A stretch of DNA of 23,100 bases, from assembly GCA_049116495.1 (NCBI GenBank), contig JAGDYV010000071.1, forward strand, positions 1 to 23,100, in the 5' to 3' direction. This DNA is from CAJQQK01 sp049116495 (lineage in GTDB: Bacteria > Pseudomonadota > Alphaproteobacteria > Rhizobiales > Hyphomicrobiaceae). Of the stretch, positions 7,809-14,604 are shown in pieces (position 1 is the first letter of the stretch; each line of letters opens with the position of its first letter). The notes under the pieces were generated by a model. That model worked only from the letters and a program-made list of their open reading frames with translations. It made no database searches and had not been told where the DNA came from. The position numbers and the translations under genes were made by a program.

Positions 7809-9185
7809 TCAGAAGTTTTTGGTGACGGTGAAGTTGATACCGTGCGCGGAATAATCGTGGAAGCCGACGTTGCTGTTGTTGATCGTATATGTGTACGTCA
7901 AGACAGGCGCATAGCCCAGTATGGCCCAGTCGCGTTTGGTCAGGTTGAGCGTGACGTCGAAACGATGATCTTCGCGGCTTTCCGTGCTTCCGGGGTAAAG
8001 TCCGTCAAAATCGTATTTACGGTAGGCCACCTGACCATAGAGCGTGGTGCCCCAGGGCAGTTCGCGGTAGGCGCCGAGGCCGATATTATAGGACTTGTAG
8101 CTCAGATGCTCGGTGTCCGACTCCTCGATCTCGTAGCCGCCAAGCACGCGCACGAAGGATGACGGGCCAGTGAAATAGTCTTGTTCGCCGTAGATCGCGC
8201 AGTTCCAGCCGTCCTGATAGTCATGCGCATCATGAAGCTTGCGGGTGCATGCGCCAGTTCCGCGCACGATGCGCTGATCGCCAAGGCGCATGCCCGTTTG
8301 CAGCCGACCGCCGTGATACCAGGCATAGGCGGAACCGCCGTACCAGCGGCGCGTGCTGGTGGCATAGAGCGCGACATTGCCAAAGCCGAACTGGTAGCGC
8401 GGACCAGCTTCGGCGGTGAGCGAATGGTCATTGTAGCGCTTGTCACGGTAACGCTTGATGTCGGCACCGCCGCCACCGACGAAGTCGAGCTTGTCGGTGA
8501 CCGTGACACGGTAGCCGCCAGCGACGCCGGCCTTGACGCCGACGCCACTCTTGCGGCGTGAGTTTTCGTCCAGCTCGAATGGCAGACCGTTGAGTGTGAC
8601 GACCTTCACGTCAGCGCCTTGATTGATGTTGGTCGATGGCAGGACGCTCAGATATGAGGAGAAGTTCCAGCGCTTACGCTTGTCCATCGCGTCGATGAAG
8701 GTGCGCACGCGCGATTTCAATCGCGGGTCGGTGATCGCGCCGAGTGATAGATTGAAATGGTGGCGGGCGGCGGAGTCTTGTTTGAGCGCAACCAGGGCGT
8801 GGGCGAGTTCGAGCCGGGCGGTCTCGTGTTTCGGATGGCCGGCAAGAATGGCGCGGAAGGTGTCGACGGCCTCCGGGTATTGGCCGCGCGCCGCGTGCAG
8901 TCGGCCTTTGAGGAATTGCGCATCGACGGCCGCACCACCTCGGAATTTGGTGCGGGCGAGGAGGCGATCAGCGAGATCGAACTGGCCGGCTTGGATCACG
9001 CCGTTGATGGCGTGTATCCGTTGCACGGCATTGAGTTTGGGCCATTCGGATTCGAGGTTGTCGGTCGAAATGACGGTCCAGCCGGGCGGCGGCTTGGGTT
9101 CGGCGGCGTGCAGAGTGGACTGGGCGGTGACGATGAACGCAGCGACTGCAGCACTCATCCAAATGCAACGTTGGCTGCAACCCAT
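7809..9185 (-). CDS. Slam-type surface lipoprotein assembly modifier (DUF560)
   Basis: A 458-residue outer-membrane protein with the two-part Slam architecture. A signal peptide (about residues 1-28, ending TLHAA) is followed by a periplasmic helical TPR-like domain (about 45-170, with repeats such as GQFDLADRLLARTK and GQYPEAVDTFRAIL). A beta-barrel runs from about residue 172 to the end, starting with KRWNFSSYLSVLPSTNINQG and closing with a C-terminal Phe (NFTVTKNF). Slams in Neisseria and relatives move lipoproteins to the outer-membrane surface. Cys313 and Cys329 may form a disulphide in an extracellular loop (inference). Its ATG overlaps the stop of the upstream lipoprotein gene (TAATG), so the two are translationally coupled; that gene is the obvious cargo. 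Length matches the family. Confidence 0.82.
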   Translation of the reverse strand: MGCSQRCIWMSAAVAAFIVTAQSTLHAAEPKPPPGWTVISTDNLESEWPKLNAVQRIHAINGVIQAGQFDLADRLLARTKFRGGAAVDAQFLKGRLHAARGQYPEAVDTFRAILAGHPKHETARLELAHALVALKQDSAARHHFNLSLGAITDPRLKSRVRTFIDAMDKRKRWNFSSYLSVLPSTNINQGADVKVVTLNGLPFELDENSRRKSGVGVKAGVAGGYRVTVTDKLDFVGGGGADIKRYRDKRYNDHSLTAEAGPRYQFGFGNVALYATSTRRWYGGSAYAWYHGGRLQTGMRLGDQRIVRGTGACTRKLHDAHDYQDGWNCAIYGEQDYFTGPSSFVRVLGGYEIEESDTEHLSYKSYNIGLGAYRELPWGTTLYGQVAYRKYDFDGLYPGSTESREDHRFDVTLNLTKRDWAILGYAPVLTYTYTINNSNVGFHDYSAHGINFTVTKNF

Positions 9186-10222
9186 TACTTTCTGGGCTTC
9201 GCAGAAGTTTGCGGGAAATCTCTTTTGGCGCCGAAAGCACCAACGATTACGTGCGGCTTTTTGGATATATCTTCACCCGGCGTGCCTTCGATGCGTAAGG
9301 CACCAGCTGTCTCAACTCCATTGGGACCATAGAATCCACCACTCATGGCGGACGACGTGACAGTCTCGGACTGGGACCGCTTGCCATTCTTATCGGTAAA
9401 CCCCGCCGTGCCCGCATATGCGTTGCCAGTGATCTTTCCTTGGATAGATAGGCCGTAATCTTGCCGGATAAAACCGAGCAAGCCGCCGCGCAGGTCACTC
9501 ACTTGACCTTTGACATCGCCGGACCCAAAGTTTGCTGTGATATTGGCCTTTCCGCTAAGCCCACCGCTAACATCACCCACAGCACCGCCAGCACCGGAAA
9601 ACACACCAGTATACGTCGCCGTGACACCAGTTGGAAGTTGGTCTGCCCGTGTCAATTGACCAGCGTGATAGGCGCCGACATTGGAAACGGCCTGGCGATG
9701 GTCGCCGATCAGACCGATCTCAGAATACTCAAGCGACGTTGAACCTGCTGACGTAATGGCGCCGAGGAGCAACTTGTCTTTCTCGCCGTAGATGGAGGCA
9801 CCGGGCTCAGATTTCTCTTCGTCTATTGGGATACTATCAGCATTGATCAGTCGTGACGGACCCTGATAACGGATGGTCTTGGATGAGGCCGTTTGCGACA
9901 CTTCGACCAATGCAGGTGATAAGGTTCGCCCATTGGCAGTTGTCACCTCGGGAAATATTAGCCCCGCCCTAGGAACGAAAACAAAATGGGCCTTGCCATT
10001 TGGATTTTTCAATGCCGGGTTCGCGACGTTTTTTGGCGTTGGAACCGGAGTTAAATCAGTTTTTGGCGTCGGAACCGGAGTTGCGACGTTTTTCGGCTTC
10101 GGCGCAGGAGCCCCAAGCCGCGTAGCCTTAGGTGCTGCGCTGCGACCACCACCGCCACCACATGCCGTGACCAATCCAGCAACAACAGGCAATGCCAGCA
10201 AGAGGGTAAGTTTGTTCGTCAT
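9185..10222 (-). CDS. Slam-dependent surface lipoprotein, TbpB-like C-terminal barrel
   Basis: A 345-residue lipoprotein: lipoprotein signal peptide with lipobox VTAC (Cys21), a Gly5 run, then a Pro-rich tether (about residues 37-76) made of ten-residue units like TPVPTPKxxx. The mature domain is Gly/Ser/Thr-rich and beta-type. It ends in GGFYGPNGVETAGALRIEG (296-314) and VIVGAFGAKR (325-334), the closing strands typical of TbpB-like barrels and other Slam cargo. Start ATG 10222 is set by GGGGGA five bases upstream; the frame extends to a TTG at 10234 without support. Base composition is lower (hand-counted blocks near 53 % GC) than in the flanking housekeeping genes. Its ligand (metal, haem, protein or other) cannot be read from sequence. 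Confidence 0.8.
   Translation of the reverse strand: MTNKLTLLLALPVVAGLVTACGGGGGRSAAPKATRLGAPAPKPKNVATPVPTPKTDLTPVPTPKNVANPALKNPNGKAHFVFVPRAGLIFPEVTTANGRTLSPALVEVSQTASSKTIRYQGPSRLINADSIPIDEEKSEPGASIYGEKDKLLLGAITSAGSTSLEYSEIGLIGDHRQAVSNVGAYHAGQLTRADQLPTGVTATYTGVFSGAGGAVGDVSGGLSGKANITANFGSGDVKGQVSDLRGGLLGFIRQDYGLSIQGKITGNAYAGTAGFTDKNGKRSQSETVTSSAMSGGFYGPNGVETAGALRIEGTPGEDISKKPHVIVGAFGAKRDFPQTSAKPRK
10021..10110. repeat. Three tandem 30-bp units encoding the lipoprotein tether
   Basis: Three head-to-tail 30-base units (10021-10050, 10051-10080, 10081-10110) share TTTTTGGCGT-like and GGAACCGGAG-like blocks. The first two are nearly identical at their ends and the third has diverged. On the coding (minus) strand they give the ten-residue PVPTPK periodicity between the lipid anchor and the beta domain. 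Confidence 0.85.
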
Positions 10223-10661
10223 GTGGTCCCCCAATATAAAAAAATATCGGAGCCTGCTTGATGCAGAATCGATGAATAAATCTTGAGTGGATGGTGAATG
10301 CGTTCTCTACGGGCTGGCCAGCAATGGCATCGGCCTTGCTCGTCCCATTGTGTCGTTGAGAATTTGCCTGCGTCGCCAATGCGTTCGGACGGCAACCGGC
10401 AACGTACGAGGCGCTTGAGCAAATGGGCCACATCAGCGAATTCGTTGCGAAAAGCTTGATTAATCTTGGGCTGAGAACTGGTTTCGCTGCGCACGCTGCC
10501 GGCCGGGCAAAACACGCCGTCCAGCGCGGCATTCATCCGCGAACATCCTATTCAGCCCGTCTTAAGGTTTACGGCGTACTATAGCGTGATGACGCTGGTC
10601 TGGCCGCGGGAATGCGTCGGGCGGGCCAATCGATAGGCAGAGAAAGAAGACGAGCTGGACA
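10223..10661. other. Intergenic region between the lipoprotein and PilZ genes
   Basis: This 439-base divergent spacer should hold the promoters of both flanking units. Next to the lipoprotein start is an AT-rich imperfect palindrome, CCAATAT-AAAAAA-ATATCGG (10231-10250, six of seven pairs), which could be an operator. A plus-strand open frame at 10360-10584 has coding-like codon composition but no good start. No RNA gene or clear Fur/Irr-type box is visible. Confidence 0.5.
10360..10584 (+). pseudogene. Possible decayed ORF (C-terminal remnant)
   Basis: A plus-strand open frame follows a TGA at 10357 and ends at TAG 10582-10584, about 74 codons. The only ATG is at 10423. The translation (for example HISEFVAKSLINLGLRTGFA, then RAKHAVQRGIHP) looks protein-like and the codon positions look coding, but I recognise no family and there is no start with a ribosome-binding site. 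It may be a remnant of a gene interrupted near the lipoprotein promoter, or chance. Confidence 0.2.
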
Positions 10662-10919
10662 ATGAGTAGCCGCCCGCCCTTTCATAACCTGCGTAGTTAC
10701 GTCAGGCAGCCGGTCAACTGGCGGGCACAGGTCAGGCTTGCCGGTCGCGCGCCTGTGCCGTGCATCGTCAAGGACATCTCCGAGCAAGGCGCATTGCTGG
10801 AGTTTTTCGGACGCCCGCCGGTGAACGATCGGTTTCGACTGACCATCACCAAAAACGGCTTCGATGGCATCTGCAGCGTGAAGCACCGCCAAGTCCGCAC
10901 GGTTGGCGTACAGTTTTAG
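10662..10919 (+). CDS. Minimal PilZ-domain protein
   Basis: An 85-residue protein that is essentially one PilZ domain. Both c-di-GMP-binding motifs are present: RxxxR (Arg11-Ser-Tyr-Val-Arg15) in the N-terminal switch and DxSxxG (Asp38-Ile-Ser-Glu-Gln-Gly43) on the barrel, followed by GALLEFFG and a final VGVQF strand. PilZ proteins bind cyclic di-GMP and pass the signal to motility, polysaccharide or other partners. With no extra domain it must act as an adaptor on another protein (inference). It lies upstream of xerD but 158 bases away, so an operon is uncertain, and it is divergent from the Slam/lipoprotein unit. The start ATG 10662 has a modest purine-rich region upstream. Confidence 0.85.
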   Translation: MSSRPPFHNLRSYVRQPVNWRAQVRLAGRAPVPCIVKDISEQGALLEFFGRPPVNDRFRLTITKNGFDGICSVKHRQVRTVGVQF

Positions 10920-11077
10920 ACCCTACGCCATACCCGCATGCGGCGCAGTGCCGGAATCCTTTCCCAGATCAGTTTTCTTAGGTTGCATGCGCATTGAGTG
11001 CCTGCTGGCCGAGGCATAACCCGCGCAAATCAGGTAGGCTTGTTGAATGCGTGCGCGTGATTCGGACGAGCCAACCC

Positions 11078-12022
11078 ATGACGACGCCACATCAATACCT
11101 GACAGCGTTCATCGAAACGATAACCGCCGAACGTGGAGTGGCGGTAAATACCGTCGAGGGCTACACGCGCGATCTCACCGATTTTCTGAGTTTTCTCCGG
11201 GTTGCCGGATGTCCGCTTGAACGCGTCGCACCAGCGCAGATCACGGCCTATCTGCGTGATCAGGCGGAAGCCGGCCTCGGGCCTGCATCGCGCGCGCGGC
11301 GGCTCTCGGCGATCCGCCAGTTCATGAAATTCCTCGTCGCCGAGGCCGTGCTCGACGAGAATCCGGCGTTCGCGGTCACCGGGCCGAAGCGGGCGCGGGC
11401 CTTGCCCAAAACGCTGAGCGTTGCCGAGGTCGACCTGTTGATCGAGACAGCAGAGACAATGATCACGGCAACATCCGGCAAGGAGCGCACCAGGGCAATC
11501 CGGTTCCATTGCCTGCTGGAACTGCTCTATGCGACCGGTATGCGGGTTTCCGAACTGGTATCGCTGCCGACAAGTGTGTTACGCGGCGACGGCCGGCTGC
11601 TGACCATCAAAGGCAAGGGCGGTCGCGAACGGCAGGTGCCGCTATCGGGCCCTGCACGCCGCGCCCTCAACCGCTATCTTGGCCTGACCGCGGATGGCCA
11701 ACCGGATGCCGATGTGCCGCGTGCGACCGGATCAAAGTGGCTGTTTCCATCATCCAGCGCCGAAGGGCATCTGACGCGACAGCGCTTCGCACAAGACCTC
11801 AAGGAATTGGCCAAAACCGCCGGCATCGCGCCGGATCGCGTCAGCCCGCATGTTCTGCGGCACGCCTTCGCGAGCCATTTGCTCGACCGCGGCGCTGATC
11901 TGCGCGCCGTGCAGCAGTTGCTCGGTCACGCGGACATCTCAACGACCGAGATTTACACGCATGTTCTCGAGGAACGTCTGAAAAAACTGGTTAACGACCA
12001 CCACCCGCTGGCGCGGAGGTAA
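11078..12022 (+). CDS. xerD: Site-specific tyrosine recombinase XerD
   Basis: XerD acts with XerC at the chromosomal dif site to resolve chromosome dimers. The 314-residue protein has an N-terminal SAM-like DNA-binding domain (about residues 1-95, with VAVNTVEGYTRDLTDFLSFL) and a C-terminal catalytic domain. The full tyrosine-recombinase set is present: Arg156 (ATGMRVSELVSL), Lys180 (IKGKGGRERQVPL), His258 and Arg261 (SPHVLRHAFASHLL), His284 (LLGHADISTTEIYTH) and the nucleophile Tyr293. ATG 11078 was chosen because the conserved domain starts a few residues after it; the frame is open another 28 codons with no family-like sequence. accA follows 97 bases later. XerC could be argued, but proximity to accA favours XerD. 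Confidence 0.92.
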   Translation: MTTPHQYLTAFIETITAERGVAVNTVEGYTRDLTDFLSFLRVAGCPLERVAPAQITAYLRDQAEAGLGPASRARRLSAIRQFMKFLVAEAVLDENPAFAVTGPKRARALPKTLSVAEVDLLIETAETMITATSGKERTRAIRFHCLLELLYATGMRVSELVSLPTSVLRGDGRLLTIKGKGGRERQVPLSGPARRALNRYLGLTADGQPDADVPRATGSKWLFPSSSAEGHLTRQRFAQDLKELAKTAGIAPDRVSPHVLRHAFASHLLDRGADLRAVQQLLGHADISTTEIYTHVLEERLKKLVNDHHPLARR

Positions 12023-12052
12023 CCGGTTGAGCGCGTGGCCGACTTGAAAAAG

Positions 12053-12082
12053 TTGCAAGAGGCCGGCCATCCTCCCTATATG
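12053..12082 (+). promoter_or_regulatory. Candidate promoter of accA
   Basis: TTGCAA (12053-12058) and TATATG (12077-12082) are separated by 18 bases, in the 97-base gap between xerD and accA. This would place the transcript start about 30 bases before the TTG start codon. It is a visual match to a sigma-70-type promoter only. Confidence 0.35.
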
Positions 12083-12119
12083 ACGTCTAGTTCCTTGTAT
12101 TCTGCCAAGTGAGTCCGCA

Positions 12120-13091
12120 TTGTCCACGCCCGCCATCCGCACCTATCTCGATTTTGAAAAGCCGATTGCCGAGCTGGAAAGCAAGGTTGCCGACCTGCAG
12201 ACGCTCTCGAGCGGTGACGACGCCGTGTCGATTTCGGAAGAACTCGACAAGCTGCAACAAAAGGCCGAGCAGGCGCTCGCCGATACCTATGCCAAGCTGA
12301 CGCCCTGGCAGAAGACGCAGGTTGCCCGCCATCCCGATCGACCACACTGCATGGCGTTCATCAATGCGTTGATCGAGGATTTCACGCCGCTTGCCGGTGA
12401 TCGCTATTTCGCCGAAGACCATGCGATTGTCGGCGGCATGGGGCAGTTCGCCGGACAGTCCGTGATGCTGATCGGGCATGAAAAAGGCTCGGATACGGAA
12501 AGCCGCATCAAGCATAATTTCGGCATGGCGCGGCCGGAGGGCTATCGCAAGGCAATCCGGTTGATGGAGATGGCCGAACGTTTTGCCATGCCGGTGATCA
12601 CCATCGTCGATACCGCCGGCGCCTATCCGGGTATCGGCGCCGAAGAGCGCGGCCAGGCCGAGGCGATCGCGCGTTCGACCGACGCTTGCATTGGGCTCGG
12701 CGTGCCGATCATTTCAGTGGTCGTTGGCGAAGGCGGTTCCGGTGGTGCGGTTGCGATCGCGTCGGCCAACCGGATCCTGATGCTCGAACATGCGATCTAC
12801 ACGGTTGCATCGCCGGAAGCGGCGGCTTCGATCCTGTGGCGGGATTCGGCGCGCGCGATCGATGCGGCAACCAACATGAAGATCACCGCACAGGATCTGC
12901 TCGCCATGAAGGTGATCGACGGGATTATCGCCGAACCGGTCGGCGGCGCCCACCGTGATGTCGAGGCGACTATTGCTGCGACCGGCAAGGCGATCGAGGG
13001 GGCACTTGAGGAGTTCGACGGCCAATCCGCTGCCGAGATCCGCACCCAGCGCCAGGAACGCTTTTTGGCGATCGGACGGTCGTTGGCTTGA
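12120..13091 (+). CDS. accA: Acetyl-CoA carboxylase carboxyltransferase subunit alpha
   Basis: AccA and AccD form the carboxyltransferase that moves CO2 from carboxybiotin to acetyl-CoA, making malonyl-CoA for fatty-acid synthesis in the cytoplasm. The 323-residue protein is of normal length. It shows the N-terminal LDFEKPIAELESKV helix, the LTPWQKTQVARHPDRP segment, GHEKGSDTESRIKHNFGMARPEG, and the crotonase-fold active-site region DTAGAYPGIGAEERGQAEAIA with VVVGEGGSGGAVAI. The start is TTG at 12120: the family N-terminus (STPAIRTYLDFEKP) begins there and no in-frame ATG or GTG lies nearby. A candidate promoter is listed separately. It converges with the following minus-strand membrane-protein gene, leaving only 20 bases between stop codons. 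Confidence 0.95.
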   Translation: MSTPAIRTYLDFEKPIAELESKVADLQTLSSGDDAVSISEELDKLQQKAEQALADTYAKLTPWQKTQVARHPDRPHCMAFINALIEDFTPLAGDRYFAEDHAIVGGMGQFAGQSVMLIGHEKGSDTESRIKHNFGMARPEGYRKAIRLMEMAERFAMPVITIVDTAGAYPGIGAEERGQAEAIARSTDACIGLGVPIISVVVGEGGSGGAVAIASANRILMLEHAIYTVASPEAAASILWRDSARAIDAATNMKITAQDLLAMKVIDGIIAEPVGGAHRDVEATIAATGKAIEGALEEFDGQSAAEIRTQRQERFLAIGRSLA

Positions 13092-13111
13092 CGGGGTTGC
13101 GAACCGCCGCG

Positions 13112-14218
13112 CTATTGTGACGAAACTTCGGTCGCCGGGATGATCGTCGCCAACATTTCCGTGATGCCAAGCATGTCGCGGAACACCACGACGAACATAA
13201 CGGCTGCAAGCAAGGCGAGGCCCGCACTCAAAACGCCGCCGAGCTTGATATCGGCGACATTCACATCGATCTGCTGCTTCGTCTCGGCCAGATAGTCAAC
13301 GTACAAGTCTGAGATTGCGATGATGTAGACCGGCCTCAGACCGAGATGCACGACGGCCAACGCAATGACCAGCGGAAATCCGGCAATGACATATAGATGT
13401 TCAATTTTGCTGCCGGTGACGGATCGATCCGGCCACATATCCGGAAAATAAATCAACGCTGCGACGCCGAGAATGTAAGTCCCGAACCCCAAGATCCAAC
13501 ACAGGAGCGCGTATCCCGCCCGCAACGTCGCGATTTGCGTAAAACGGCTGCGCAGGAAGCCTAATGAGCTTTTGCCTGCGGGCACCATGCTCTTGCCGCA
13601 CAAGAGTGCCGGCACGATGCCAGCAGAGCCAATTTTCCAGGCAAAATAGAGCGCTTCGCTGGCCGCGCTTCTGACGGGGTCCGATTGCTGGTTTTTCTTC
13701 GGCAAACGTTCGAAGATCTGCTCACAGGTAATCCAGCCATCGATCCAGTGAAAGATCCACAGCGACCAGGCCCGACGCGAGGCAAGGGCCAGACATCGCC
13801 GGATGGTCGAGTGCTGACCGGTTCGGCGCAGAATGTGAACAGCCCCCATGCAGCCGCTGAGAATGCCGACCGGCAGAGAGACCAGCCCAATGATTAAAAA
13901 CGACCAGATCAGCAAGACCGTATTGGCCAAGAATACCGGGCCGTCGTCGTCTGCTTCGGACGCCTGTTGGATTGCGCGCCAAACGTCATCGGGAATCGCA
14001 CCAAGAATTTGCGTCCAAGCGAAATACGCAACGCCAATAAGCAGCCATTGCAGGGCGGCAAAGAGCAGAATTTCCTGTTCTTGATAGATAAGGCGAACGG
14101 CGCTTCTAACACGCCTCGCGAACGTGGAAATCGAGCCCGTCGTTGCCGGTTTCCCGTGTGCAAGTTCAGGGAACGCGGCAATCTCATCCTGCATGAAGCC
14201 GAGCGGATTTCTGATCAT
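13112..14218 (-). CDS. Unrecognised multi-pass membrane protein
   Basis: A 368-residue protein with about five to six hydrophobic segments. An N-terminal cytoplasmic part (MIRNPLGFMQDEIAAFPELA and a basic stretch) leads into a helix with LLFAALQWLLIGVAYFAW. Later segments include NTVLLIWSFLIIGLVSLPVG, GYALLCWILGFGTYILGVAA, YVIAGFPLVIALAVVHLG and, near the C-terminus, GLALLAAVMFVVVF. I see no known transporter, protease or enzyme motif and do not recognise the family. ATG 14218 was chosen because GGAG lies five bases upstream; the frame is open another 45 codons. It is convergent with accA, and a tRNA gene lies upstream on the same strand. It has no visible operon partner. Confidence 0.78.
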   Translation of the reverse strand: MIRNPLGFMQDEIAAFPELAHGKPATTGSISTFARRVRSAVRLIYQEQEILLFAALQWLLIGVAYFAWTQILGAIPDDVWRAIQQASEADDDGPVFLANTVLLIWSFLIIGLVSLPVGILSGCMGAVHILRRTGQHSTIRRCLALASRRAWSLWIFHWIDGWITCEQIFERLPKKNQQSDPVRSAASEALYFAWKIGSAGIVPALLCGKSMVPAGKSSLGFLRSRFTQIATLRAGYALLCWILGFGTYILGVAALIYFPDMWPDRSVTGSKIEHLYVIAGFPLVIALAVVHLGLRPVYIIAISDLYVDYLAETKQQIDVNVADIKLGGVLSAGLALLAAVMFVVVFRDMLGITEMLATIIPATEVSSQ

Positions 14219-14295
14219 GTAAGCTCCATCAAAGTCGCCGCGCTGACTAAGATGAAAGACCAGTTTTATTGTGAAGTTGTCATGGGTTGAGCATG

Positions 14296-14323
14296 AATTT
14301 AGATCACGGCATGCACTGCACAA
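14296..14323 (-). promoter_or_regulatory. Candidate promoter of the membrane-protein gene
   Basis: On the reverse strand TTGTGC and TAAATT are 16 bases apart, about 75 bases upstream of the ATG at 14218. This is a visual match only. The remainder of 14219-14604 holds the tRNA gene and otherwise nothing recognisable. Confidence 0.22.
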
Positions 14324-14435
14324 GAGCCTGTTCACTCGGCATCTGAAGAGCACCGGTTAGGCTGCTTTGATACACACTTGGCGCGAGCTGCGTCACGCGG
14401 GATCCAGTAAAATTTTGGTGTGAAAGGAAGGAAAA

Positions 14436-14511
14436 TGGTGCCGCATGGGTGACTTGAACACCCGACCCCGGCATTACGAATGCCGTGCTCTACCAGCTGA
14501 GCTAATGCGGC
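14436..14511 (-). tRNA. tRNA-Thr (anticodon CGT)
   Basis: The reverse strand folds into a complete cloverleaf of 76 bases: acceptor stem GCCGCAT / ATGCGGC (seven pairs), D arm GCTC-AGCTGGTA-GAGC, anticodon stem CGGCA / TGCCG around the loop TTCGTAA (anticodon CGT at 34-36), and T arm GGGTG-TTCAAGT-CACCC. Discriminator A is followed by an encoded CCA. It reads the threonine codon ACG. It lies 93 bases downstream of the hemY-like gene. I see no integrated element at its 3' end. Confidence 0.96.
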
Positions 14512-14604
14512 GCACCAAAGCGTGAGCCTCGAAGGCAGTCGAATACTCCGATCGCTGGTGCATTGCAAGACTGCAGTTGACGCAAGCCTCACACCTCAAC
14601 AGGA

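Noticed and set aside
10128..10536. Two overlapping minus-strand frames upstream of the lipoprotein start
   Set aside because: They run into the lipoprotein signal sequence in other frames, lack ribosome-binding sites and contain no recognisable domain.
14436..14511. tRNA gene as an integration site for a mobile element
   Set aside because: No integrase gene lies next to it and I see no direct repeat of the tRNA 3' end nearby; xerD is the housekeeping recombinase and is over 2 kb away.
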